From Monoglobus pectinilyticus (GTDB taxonomy: Bacteria > Bacillota > Clostridia > Monoglobales > Monoglobaceae), in the NCBI RefSeq assembly GCF_002874775.1, contig NZ_CP020991.1, positions 2,693,679-2,757,678 of the forward strand: a stretch of DNA of 64,000 nucleotides, in the 5' to 3' direction. Below, in pieces: positions 9,230 to 19,600 of the stretch. The translations under genes were made by a program, and so were the position numbers. The notes below the pieces were generated by a model. That model searched no databases. It was not told where the DNA came from and saw only the letters and a list, made by a program, of their open reading frames with translations. Each line of letters starts with the position of its first letter. The first letter of the stretch is position 1.

Positions 9230-9248
9230 CTTGATATAATATATCAAG
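9230..9248. promoter_or_regulatory. Inverted repeat overlapping the SD of the 9261 gene
   Basis: CTTGATAT (9230-9237) and ATATCAAG (9241-9248) flank AAT. The right arm abuts the GAGGAGC ribosome-binding site of the HTH gene, so it may be an autoregulatory operator or an RNA hairpin that masks the site. Confidence 0.45.
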
Positions 9249-9260
9249 AGGAGCAATATA

Positions 9261-9518
9261 ATGATTAGAGTTTTATTGTCTAGGAAGTTAGGCGAACTTC
9301 GATGGACACAAGCTGACCTTGCACGGAAAACAGGGATAAGACCTAATACTATAAATGACCTTTATCATGAAATGGCAGATCGAGTAAGTTTAGAACAGAT
9401 TGACTTAATATGTGAAGCTTTAAATTGTGATTTAAGCGAGTTATTGGTTTGTGTTCCTAATTCTGTGTCAGAGTTAAACTCGCGTAATCGTTTAGGTGAG
9501 TTAAAAAAAGACACCTAA
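9261..9518 (+). CDS. Small XRE-family HTH regulator
   Basis: The product is 85 aa from ATG 9261, with a GAGGAGC SD 6 bp upstream. The Cro/CI-type HTH fills residues 5-62 (RKLGELRWTQADLARKTGIRPNTINDL...VSLEQIDLICEALNCDLSELL), the arrangement seen in short YozG-like regulators that are almost all HTH. The last codons overlap the left arm of the 9508-9584 stem. It is isolated among remnants, so its target is unknown; the palindrome at its SD suggests self-control. Confidence 0.7.
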   Translation: MIRVLLSRKLGELRWTQADLARKTGIRPNTINDLYHEMADRVSLEQIDLICEALNCDLSELLVCVPNSVSELNSRNRLGELKKDT

Positions 9519-9584
9519 TTTGAATCGACTCTCAATTGTTAGATTTTGGTCTAACTTTTGGTGGTCACATCAGTTAGGTGTCTT
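9508..9584. mobile_element. IS3-family (IS150-like) end remnant inside an 11-bp inverted repeat
   Basis: Perfect 11-bp arms at 9508-9518 and 9574-9584 enclose an inner hairpin (GTTAGA 9538-9543 / TCTAAC 9550-9555) and a TTTTGGTGGTCA end. Read on the minus strand this gives GACCACC, four A, GTTAGACC and TCTAAC, the type of terminus found in IS150-like elements. Nearly the same block occurs inverted at 37100-37128. The structure may also end transcription of the 9261 gene. No transposase is present here. Confidence 0.5.
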
Positions 9585-9968
9585 GTATGTATATTATTAA
9601 TATTTTTATTTGAACTAATTTGAAAGTCAATTACATATAATAGAAAATTTATGGGACGATTGTGATGTGATTATTTTGACCTTAATTTTTTAAGGTCATT
9701 AGCAAATTTTTCGCAAAAATTAATGGTTTTCTTGAAGACTATGAGTATGATAACCTGGTACTTACAGAAAATTTAATGCGAATGTTTATAGTTAATGATA
9801 TAGCTGGAGTGTATGGTGGTAAATAGGTTGCAATAAATTTAAAATTGGATATTAGAGGTGTTAATTTAGCAAATAGGGAGCTATGATTGCCCTATAATTA
9901 TTTTGAATAATTCATCAAATTCGGTTGTCATTTTATAAAAATATGATATAATTATAATTAATATATTT
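9585..9968. other. Non-coding stretch, decayed
   Basis: AT-rich sequence with short broken frames only, for example around 9716-9825. No family, RNA or complete hairpin was recognised. A run of possible promoter-like A/T sequence precedes 9969. Confidence 0.4.
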
Positions 9969-11115
9969 ATGGTGGTTATTATAGTGAGCGAATTTTTGAT
10001 AAATATTACTGGGCGAATAAATAATTTTAATTTACCAAAGAATCAACCGTTATTACCATTGTTTGAAGCTATTGTTAATTCATTTCATGCTATTGAAGAA
10101 AGCCGTGATAAAGATAAAAATTTCACTGCAGGTGAGATTAGTATTAAAATAATTCGGGAGATCAAATTGAAATTGATGAAAACGATTTAGATAATATTAC
10201 TGGTTTTGAAATATGTGACAATGGTATTGGATTTGATGAAAATAATTTTAAATCATTTTTGGAATCAGATTCAACTTATAAAGCTAAAATAGGTGGCAAA
10301 GGTGTTGGCAGATTTTCATGGTTGAAGGCTTTTGAAGAAGTAGAAATTCAAAGTGTTTATAAAGAGTATGATGACAAATTTGTGCAACGGTCTTTTTGTT
10401 TTAGAAAGTATAGCAAGGAAATAAGTGACGTTAATAAAGCCGCTTTGTCTGATTACGTTGCACACAGGAAAATTATTATCGATTTACTTTCAACAGGTAT
10501 TAGGAAAATAGATAATGAAAAATTTAGTAAGGAAGAATTTATACATAATTTAATATTTCCTATGAAATGTTCATCGGATGATATAGACTATGAATCTCAT
10601 AATCTATGGCTAATAGATGAAAGATTAGCTTACAGTTCTTATGTAGCATCTGATGTTTCACTTAATACTAAAAAAATGATGATAGACCTGATTTATTGTT
10701 ATTGGATAATCCGATTGCTGTTTCTGACCAGCAGAATGATGGAACAGAATTTGATACTATAACTATATTTGAATTAAAACGTCCAATGTGCAATGATTAT
10801 TCATCTGCATATAATCCAATTACTCAACTATATAAATATGTAGATAAAATAAAAGATGGTAAGGTCAGAGATATTAGCGGAAGGCCTGTTCATGCAAAAA
10901 ATACTACACGATTTTATTTATATGCCGTGTGCGATATAACTACAACGCTTGAAAAGGTTATAAAGCAATTTGATTTTATATTTACGCCTAATAAAATAGG
11001 TTATTATAAAATGAATGAGACTTACAATACTTATGTTGAAATTCTACCATTTGATAAAATGATTAATGATTCAAAAAAGCGAAATAGAATTTTATTTGAA
11101 AAACTTGGTTTATAA
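9969..11115 (+). pseudogene. GHKL (HATPase) ATP-binding protein pseudogene
   Basis: Three frames together read as one protein. Frame 1 (9969-10190) has the N-box-like LFEAIVNSFHAIEE. Frame 2 (from about 10155 to 10723) has the G1 box ICDNGIGFDENNF and the G2 box GGKGVGRFSWLKAF, then SDYVAHRK and HNLWLIDERLAY. Frame 3 (about 10672-11115) has RPDLLLLDNPIAVSDQQNDG, IFELKRPMxxDYSSAYNP and a KKRNRILFEKLGL C-terminus. The second shift lies in an A7 run at 10671-10677. Intact homologues, as I recall them, are much longer, so the middle (near 10420-10440) seems deleted as well. The family is an accessory ATPase with an ELKRP nuclease-like C-terminus; its role is unknown and it is inactive here. Confidence 0.65.
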
Positions 11116-11174
11116 AATTGTTTATATAAAAAAGCGCAGCCGACTTAACTTCTCCAGTTTAGTTGGACAGCACA

Positions 11175-11204
11175 AAAAGTATTATCTATAAAAGTATTAT
11201 CTAT
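11175..11204. repeat. Tandem 15-bp duplication in a non-coding stretch
   Basis: The unit AAAAGTATTATCTAT occurs at 11175-11189 and 11190-11204. The region 11116-11360 holds no gene. It begins with a GC-richer 40 bp (11133-11172) that could be an IS scar and continues AT-rich to the palindrome at 11361. Confidence 0.5.
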
Positions 11205-11360
11205 AATTGTATTCTATAATAGATGGTACTTTTTTTGTTATTATCTGTTTTTACTGGTTCTGAATAAGATGCTCCGCTTTTTTGTTTAGAAAATATATCT
11301 TTTTTTATTGAAAATATTTAATTTTCATAATTAAACACAAAAATATTTGTCAAAAAGTAA

Positions 11361-11384
11361 ATATATGAGACTAGTCTCATATAT
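11361..11384. promoter_or_regulatory. Perfect 24-bp palindrome, probable operator
   Basis: The sequence from 11361 to 11384 is its own reverse complement, centred on ACTAGT. It lies 55 bp upstream of the HTH gene start at 11440, as expected for an autoregulatory operator of a dimeric XRE protein. No equivalent palindrome was seen before the paralogue at 8957. Confidence 0.5.
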
Positions 11385-11439
11385 CTTTGTGATATAAATT
11401 GATAAAATGTTTGCATATTTTATCAAAGGGTGTGGAATT

Positions 11440-11709
11440 ATGGAACCTGTTGACATTTTGAAAATGTGTTTTAGTAATATTCTGTATTTTAAAAGAAAAG
11501 AATTAAATCTCAGTCAGGGAAAGATGGCTGAAAAATGCTGTATGTCATTAAGACAATTTGCAGATATTGAAAGCGGGAAGAGGTTTCCATCTTCTATTAG
11601 CCTGATTAACTTCATAATAAATGGCGAGATAGATATAAATAAGTTTATTTCTGATATTCAAAAGTTAGGTTATGTGCCCAAAGACAGAGTTAAAAAGGAT
11701 GAAAAGTAA
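11440..11709 (+). CDS. Small XRE-family HTH regulator, paralogue of 8703-8957
   Basis: The start is ATG 11440 because an AAAGGG SD lies at 11425-11430; the longer frame from 11407 begins without one. The product is about 89 aa. The HTH region (RKELNLSQGKMAEKCCMSLRQFADIESGKRFPSSISLINFI) parallels that of the 8957 gene residue by residue, and both end GYVPxDxVxK. The perfect palindrome at 11361-11384 is a likely self-operator. The function beyond DNA binding is unknown. Confidence 0.7.
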   Translation: MEPVDILKMCFSNILYFKRKELNLSQGKMAEKCCMSLRQFADIESGKRFPSSISLINFIINGEIDINKFISDIQKLGYVPKDRVKKDEK

Positions 11710-11880
11710 ATTATTATTTACACGAATCTTACACGTTTTTTTAGAAATCGGCAAAAAATGACTTGTTATAAAATCAATGAATTTAATTGAAAAACAGCGT
11801 AATTATGTAGGTTATATGGGGGAATACGACAGGATTGTAAATACGTAAAAATGTTATGATTAATTCCCACCATGTCTGCC

Positions 11881-11911
11881 AAAACTGGAAAACTTAAAGT
11901 TTTCCAGTTTT
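11881..11911. terminator. Strong intrinsic terminator
   Basis: AAAACTGGAAAACTT and its exact complement (15-bp arms at 11881-11895 and 11897-11911) lie around a single base, followed by TTATTTT. It lies between the HTH gene and the convergent MocR gene. The other 300 bp of this gap (11710-12043) contain no gene. Confidence 0.75.
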
Positions 11912-12043
11912 TATTTTAGCTATAAAGATGTATTTTATATAAATTTGTTGGTGTTTATAAAATCATAAATGTGTTTAAAAATTACTTTTATATTCATATT
12001 TAACTTATGTCTTTAATTAATACCATGGACTTGAAATTTTTTA

Positions 12044-13444
12044 TTATTTTAATTTGTACCAAACATTTTCGAGATTTTGCACGGCGCTTTCAATTTCAGG
12101 AATAGTTAATCCGGCGTAACCAAATACAAAAGCATTTTTGGTCATAATATTATTTGGTTTTAATAAAAATTTTGTCATTTCAAAAATCTTTACTCCATTA
12201 TTAAATGCAAGTTTTGTTAATTCTGTTCCATTCATTTGGCTGTCAAATATTCCAAGCAAATTCATTCCCGTATCATAATTAATAAACTTAAATCGTGGGC
12301 CAAGTTTAGATTTTTGTATAGAAGAAATAAGATAATTGCGTTTGTCTTTCATAGTTTTATTGTTACGTTTTATTAAACGTTCCAGTTGGCCGCTGTTAAT
12401 CATGTCTTGATATATTTTTTGTTCAAGAATTGTTATGAGAGGCGAATATGTTTCAATTTTTTTTATTACTGATTCTACCAAACCGTGTGGAAGAACCATA
12501 AACGAAGTCTTTACGTTGGGAGAAATAGTTAAGTCGAATGAATCAATAAAAATTACATTTTCTCCTTTATATATTGAATAAATTGGATTAGGAGTATTAT
12601 TGGTATAATTTAAATTTCCGTCAGTTGCAACTTCTATTACGTATTTGCTGCTGTTTTTTCCGCTGCACCACTGGGCAAGTTCTCTGCGCTGCTTTTTAGA
12701 CATGCAATGTCCGGTTGGAAGTTGATTTTCCGGCATGACAAACATAACGTCAATACCGAGCTCATCCAGTTTGTCACATTTAAATCCGTTGTCTAAGTCT
12801 ATATCAACCAGTCTTATATCTAAACCAAGATTTTTTAACCATATAAACATTTTATAATCAGTAGGATTTTCAAATCCATAAACTTTATCAGTTCCAAGTA
12901 TCATCACTACAACAGTAAGAAGATATTGAATACCCGCACCTAAAAATATATCACTTACGGAGCAATCTATATTCCGCCTATTATATAAAAATCTTGAAAT
13001 TGCAGACCTAAATTCTAATTCCCCTCGTTTATTTCCATGCATGTAAAAGCTGGAAAAATCATTTGCTTGAATATATTTTGTGAGCATTTTTGAATATGTG
13101 TCATCTAAGTTGGATATTTCACAATTATTATAACTAAAATTATAAGTATAGTCTGTGTTGCTTTCCCATGGAACATCATCATATTCACCGTATTGTATAT
13201 CATTAGACTTTACATAAAAACCGCTTCGGTCAATTGTTATTACATAACCTTCATCTACTAATGCCTGGTATGCGTTATTAATTGTTGTGGTACTTAAATT
13301 TAAATCTTTTGCAAGGTTTCTTCTTGATGGAAGTTTTTGCATATTTTCGAGCTTTCCGGTATTTATGTCATTTATAAAGGCTTGTTTAACTTGCACATAA
13401 AGGGGTATACCATTATTCTTTTTTATAAAACTATATATAGACAT
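12044..13444 (-). CDS. MocR/PdxR-type regulator (GntR HTH + aminotransferase fold), PLP lysine missing
   Basis: The product is 466 aa with an AGGAGGAG SD before ATG 13444. Residues 1-75 form a GntR winged helix (PLYVQVKQAFINDINTGKL, LPSRRNLAKDLNLSTTTINNAYQAL). The rest is a fold-type I aminotransferase domain with the family's PENQLPTG motif. In MocR proteins the cofactor lysine sits in a TFSKxLxPxLR-type motif. Here the aligned stretch is SFDLTISPNVK, with Leu (about residue 305) in place of Lys. The EDDYDxEFRY segment is replaced by EVATDGNLNY. PLP chemistry is therefore probably lost while DNA binding is kept. It diverges from the giant pectin esterase gene across about 185 bp, making it a candidate regulator of that gene. 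Confidence 0.8.
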   Translation of the reverse strand: MSIYSFIKKNNGIPLYVQVKQAFINDINTGKLENMQKLPSRRNLAKDLNLSTTTINNAYQALVDEGYVITIDRSGFYVKSNDIQYGEYDDVPWESNTDYTYNFSYNNCEISNLDDTYSKMLTKYIQANDFSSFYMHGNKRGELEFRSAISRFLYNRRNIDCSVSDIFLGAGIQYLLTVVVMILGTDKVYGFENPTDYKMFIWLKNLGLDIRLVDIDLDNGFKCDKLDELGIDVMFVMPENQLPTGHCMSKKQRRELAQWCSGKNSSKYVIEVATDGNLNYTNNTPNPIYSIYKGENVIFIDSFDLTISPNVKTSFMVLPHGLVESVIKKIETYSPLITILEQKIYQDMINSGQLERLIKRNNKTMKDKRNYLISSIQKSKLGPRFKFINYDTGMNLLGIFDSQMNGTELTKLAFNNGVKIFEMTKFLLKPNNIMTKNAFVFGYAGLTIPEIESAVQNLENVWYKLK

Positions 13445-13629
13445 AATAAACTCCTCCTAATTATTGTAACATTATAACATAATATCAGTAGTAATTCAAT
13501 ACTTTTTGTCTTTTGGTATTTAAAATATTTTTTTCTGGCTATTGTTTCTTTTGGTTATTTTATATATAATTAAAGAGAAAAGATTAAAAATACATTAAAA
13601 AATAACTAAAAGTTTAAGGAGGAAAAAGG

Positions 13630-16600
13630 ATGAGAAAAAGATGTATAAGTTTGGCAGTGGCGATAATGATGCTGCTCACGATGTTGTCGGGTATGACATT
13701 GGCGACAGCGGCTGAGCAAGGTGCCGGACAAGAGGGAACATCTGAACTGATGGGAGAAGCATACAAGACATTTAACTTTAAATCGGCAGAAGTAGACGGA
13801 GCCATAAATGTTAAAAATACAGACATGTATGACGCGTCAAAGGGATATGGATTTGTGAAAACAAACAGTGCTATGCCTGCAAGAACCGTAGATCCCAGTA
13901 AAATAAAGCAGGATGAAAACGGCTGTAGCATAACTGAGACAGACGCAACAACGGTAAAAAGCAAGGATGGAAATAATGATAATTTCGGTGGATTAATATT
14001 CCGTGTTGATGTAGATAAACTTGGAGGTTATGGAATAACAGTTAACTGTACAAGTGAAACAACATCAAGTAATACATGGATAGCTCCGACAGGAATGCAG
14101 GCAAGCAGAATAACGAGTTCAAGTGCTTGGGATACTGCTGGACTTGTGGCACATAATAATTATGCGTCATGGGAAGGTTCAACGTGGAAGTATGACTATG
14201 TGACAGGCTGGCCGTACATAGAGATAGAAATTGAGCCAAACAAACAGCCAACGGCAGCAGGAACTACTATAGGAATAGAATCAATTTCGCTGAGCAGAAT
14301 AGAAAATAATACTGCGTCAGGAAAGCCGACAGTGTTTGTGCTGGGAGACTCAACACAGAAGACTTATACATTTGAGGAAGACAGCATGAGTTCATGGGGG
14401 CAGAATATTTTTAAAATGTTTGATTTGGACAAGGTAAACGTTGTAAATTATTCAATGGGTGGACGTTCAATGAGAGCGAACTATACAGAAGGAAGATTTA
14501 ACAATGTTCTGTATAATGCAAAAGAAGGAGATTTTGTACTGATTCATTCTGCACATAATGATGAAACTGATGATTCAGCTATGAGATTTGGAAGAGGTTC
14601 AAGTAAAGTGACGTATCCAAAATGGCTGGATATGTATTGTGCTGCAATGGAAGAGAGAGGAGTAACTCCGATATTGGTGTCAGGAATGCCGAGAACAAGT
14701 AATGGTGTTGCATCGGTAAGCAGTGAGAAACCAAGGGGCTTTAATCCAAACTCACCGCAGTTTATGGAAGATAAGGCAAAGGCTGATAATAAAGTAGAGT
14801 TTGTAGATTTGTTTGCAAAGGCAAAGGCATATTTTGAAAAGATAGGCTCAGCAGAGACAATGGATATATACCAAAGTCTTGAAGCCGGAGAGTCACCGGG
14901 AAAAACAAACAGCGGCTCATATGCAAACGGACATCCTGATAACAAAATAGATGGAACGCACTATAAAGAAGCGGCAGGAAAGATGTTCAGCAAACTGATT
15001 GCAGAGGATATTTATGCTCAGAGCGCGGCTGGTAGTGCAAAGATAAAAGAATTAGCAGGATACCTGAACGACAAAGTAAAGGCAGCATGCACAAGCGGAA
15101 ATTGGAGCGAAGTATATCCCGAAAACAGAGCAAAGGATGTAACCGAAGCAAAAGTAAACGGATATTCAGCTTCAAATTCAAAGTATAGAAATCAAATAGA
15201 AAAAATGCTTCAAATAGGAGCTATGGATACAGATAATAATAATCTGTTTAATCCTGAGAAGTCAATAAGCACAAATGACTTTATAGCAGGAATATGCACA
15301 ATTTGGAATTTAGAAACAGCAGATTTTGCAAAGTATATGAACAGCGGAACGCTGAACCGTGAAACAATGGCGGGGATAGTATATGACGCATATTCATTAA
15401 AATTCGGCAGAAACGTTGAAACAGGAGAATGGAACAAGCCGAAGTATATGACGGATTACAATGGTTCGAGTGTATCTCCTGATGATCCGGAGTATGATCC
15501 GAATTTAACAGGAGAGAGCGCACAGTATTATCCGTTGGTAGGCTGGGGAAATCTTACAGATACTAAAGATATATCAAGAGAGTACTTAGAAAAGTTCTAT
15601 GAAGTATATAATTTGGGCTTAATGAGAAGTGAAAAAGGACTTAGCAGAACAAAGATGATGAACGGAACAGAGTTGGAGCCAAAGGCAGAAGTGACGAGAG
15701 CTAAGGCTGCAAAAGAACTGTTTTTCCTGTTCGGATTACAGCAGAACATAAAGACAGAAAATCAGGAGCCGACAGTACCGACCAACTATGGCGGAACGGA
15801 CAAAAATCCGGTAGTGTATAAGGCAGTAAACTATACAGCAATGGATTATGAGTTCAGCGCAGTGGATATAGACTATGACGGAATGCTGAGTGTAGAGCTG
15901 AAGTATAATGGAGAAGGAACACCGTCAAACAAACTGGTGGTTGAGAGAAAATCATCAGAGGGAACGGTAACAGAGACAAAGAAGTATGATGTAAGCGGCA
16001 GCGGAAAAGTAAGCGGACTTGATATGAAGCTTGAGTTCGGCGAATCAGTTAACATGTATGTGGTAACAAGTGACGCTGATTCAACAAAGCTGAGTGTTGA
16101 AAGAACCGCAGAATGCACAAATGTAGTAATACCGGCAAAGAAGTATACGGCAGAAACAGCAGCCGGAATTCAAGGCGGAACAGTAGCTCTGACAAACTTA
16201 GGAGAAATTTCAGCTGAAACAGCAGAACTGGAATCAGCAGAGTTGAGCAGTGCAGGAGAAGTATGGTGGAGAGCAAACGGAGCTGTAAATGAAGGACAGG
16301 AACTTATGCCTGAACTTACAGCTGTAGGCGGAAGCTTGACGCCGATAATAACCTTGGACGTAACAGGGAGCACAAAAGCGACAATAGAAGGAGAGTCGTT
16401 TACGAAATATGTTTCACATGGTAAAATAAACGGAAAATTTGAAAACGGAATGATAACTGGTGCGGCAATGAAATTCGTAGCACCGGCCTCAGGAGTGCTT
16501 TCGTTATACGTAGTAGATGTAGGAAGCGGTAAGGAAGTAGCAATTACAGAAGAAGGAACGGCAACGAAGACAGACTCTGCGTATTACCATATAGCAACGG

Positions 16601-19600
16601 CAAAAGAGAATGTATGCGCAAGCATACCGGTAGAAGCAGGAAAGACCTATTATATGGGAGTACTGGGATCTAAGGGGAGATTTGTCGGAATATCGTATAT
16701 GTCGGGAGCGCCGGTGGTATCTGTAAAAGCAAGACCGGGAGAGACCGTGCAGATAGACGCAGTTCCGGAAGCAGGAATGACAACAAAGGGAATGAGCGTA
16801 ACAGGAGCAGCAGGAAGCGCGGTAGATGTAACGATGGCCGGAGCAAATCAAGGAACTTTTGTGATGCCGGAGGAAAATGTAACGATAGATGTAAGTTTTA
16901 CAAGCGGAGGAGAAACTGAACCGTCAGCAACACCCGATGTTGTACCAACACCTGAAGTTGTACCAACGACCGAGCCGTTAGGATATGCTTATGAAATAAC
17001 AGAAGCATATTATGGTGATGATGGAAAGCTGAACGTTGAGTTAAAGTACAACGGAACAGAAGAAAACCCAACAGGAAAACTTCTTGCAGCAGCATATGAC
17101 GAAGCAGACAGCGAGATAATGCTGGATGCAAAGAGCTATGACATAAAGGGAACAACGGTTGAAGGACTTGATTACAGCAAGCCTGATAAAGGAATTGTTA
17201 AACTTTATATTTGGAACGGTGTTGATACCTTAAATCCTTTGTCAAAAACTTTTGAGGTTAAAGACGTTTTAAGACCTACTGAATTACCGTCAGCAACGCC
17301 TGGACCAACAAGTGAACCGACCGTTAATAAAGCAACACTGACGCAGGAAAGCAGCGGAGCTAACTTTGAGTTTTCTACAATAAGAGACGCTGTAGCTAAA
17401 GCGACTGAATTAAATCCACAGTCTGAGGCTGAGCGTGTTGTAATTAATGTAGATCCAGGATTCTATGAAGAGCAGGTATTATTTGATAATGTAAAGTATA
17501 TAACTCTTCAGCAGACTCCTGGTACTAATGGTAAAGTAAATCTTTCATGGTATTATTGTACTGGTTATTGCGCAGGCACAGCAGATTTAAACGGAAACTA
17601 TGATCCTAAAATTAACTGGTCAAAAGAAGAAACCTGGAACGGTTATAAAGATACTGATGAAAAGTTTACCAAATATGAAGTAGGTCAGGTGTTAAATGGT
17701 GTTTCAACTATTTCATATTATGATTTAGACGGAGTTGCTCATAAGGATGTATCAGTTAGAGTTTCTCATTTAGGAAACTTTAGTGATATGGCTCCGCTTG
17801 TAGTAAGAAAGTCTGCAAGCGACATAACAGTTAAAGATTTTAATATAATAAATAGTATACCTGTTATGGTAACAAAAGGTGAAAAGGAAGCAGGAGTAAA
17901 GCCTCAGGCAGATAGAAAACTTATTCCCGGCAAAACGGATAATGAGTTAAAAGATATGCTTCCGGAGCGTGATAGTTTGAGCATTTGTTATGAAGACACA
18001 GCCGAAGTTGCACCTGAATCAGTGTTGAATTCTGATAAAACCGTAAGTAAAGCAAAATATATAGAAAAAACAAAAGATGGAAACTATACATTTACCCCTG
18101 AAGAAAGCGCGTATTTAGCTCGTTCATCAGGATTCAATGAAAGAGGTCATGCAGTTTCAATAAATGGCGACAGATGTATACTTGAAAACATTCGCGCAAG
18201 AGGTAATCAGGATTCAGTATATATTAGTGAAGGAAGAATATATTTTAAAAATTGTGATTTAATAGGCGGAACAGACTATATCTATGGTAATGCAACAGCA
18301 GTGTTTGATAACTGTAAGCTTGGAGCAGCTGGAATGACTGATAAGGATTACGGCGCAACAATAACTGCGGCAAATACTGATGGTAATAATGATTATGGAT
18401 ATCTGTTCTATAACTGCGAACTCTATAATACCCGAAATAATATAACAAATTCAATGTATGGAAGACCATGGAGACAGGACGCGCAGATTACATTCTATAA
18501 TACAGTTATAGACGACAATGCAACTACAGGAGCAAGCCCGGCAGGAATAACAGCAGAAGGCTGGAGAGATATGTCAGGCAATATGAAGGAAGACGCTCGT
18601 TTCTATGAATACGGGACCAGAAATAAGAGTGGAGAAGCAGTAGATTTTTCTAAGAGAGTAAAATGCACCAATGGTTTTGGTTCTGTTCTTGATGATTGGC
18701 AGATTTTAGAGTTTAATCCTATAAATTATTTTAAAGCTAGATATAAGTGGACAGATAATTGGGATCCTATGAACATGACAGAAAAATATGCTGGAGTTAA
18801 TAAAGTTGCAAGTGAGACAACATTTGTTATTCCGGAAGGAACAAGTACAGAAGTTGATCTGCCTCAGGCTCCTGCCGGTTACGAATTTAAGTGGGAATCA
18901 GCATCAGAATATGCCATAGTAAACAATGATGGCACAAAGGTAACTGTAATAAGACCGGCTAATGGCGAGACGCCAATTGAAACAACACTTGTACTCTATA
19001 TTAGGGAATCATCAGATAAAGCTATAGGTACAAAGGCGGTTATTCCTGTAACAATTAATCCGACAACGGATACTGAAAATGTGTTTACAGCTACAGGAAC
19101 CATTTCACTAAACGGTGCAGCTCCTGATGTTGATGTTGACTTCACGGTTAATTTCTATAAAGGAAATGCTGTAATCAAGCAAACATCTGCACAGATTGCT
19201 AAGGGAACCACCAGCGCTGTATATACTGCCGAGGGTATTCCGGTAGGTGAGTACGATGTGGTTTTTGATACTTTAACAGACGGATATAAGATTCTTAATC
19301 CTGAAAATGGAAAAACTACTATTACTGGAGCTAAAGGTGAATCTGTAACATCGGATGCATCAGTTGCTAAACTTGTTAATAAGACTTACTCGGTAACCGG
19401 TATCCCAACGAATTTGGGAAGCGGTGCAACAGTTGCAAATAACAATGGTGAATATACAGTTTCTAGCAGCTCAAAAACCTCAGACGGTGCATATTGGAAT
19501 TTATCATCATTATCTGATGGAATAAAATCTACAGACGCAGTTACTGTAACATTTACAGTAACAATGGAAAAGGGCTATAGTACATCTGATGATTGTGCTA

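Noticed and set aside
11815-11880. tmRNA-like fragment (GGGGGAATACGACAGG ... TTCCCACC)
   Set aside because: The two ends could pair like a tmRNA acceptor stem, but there is no T-arm, no tag ORF and only about 60 nt between them. Probably chance.
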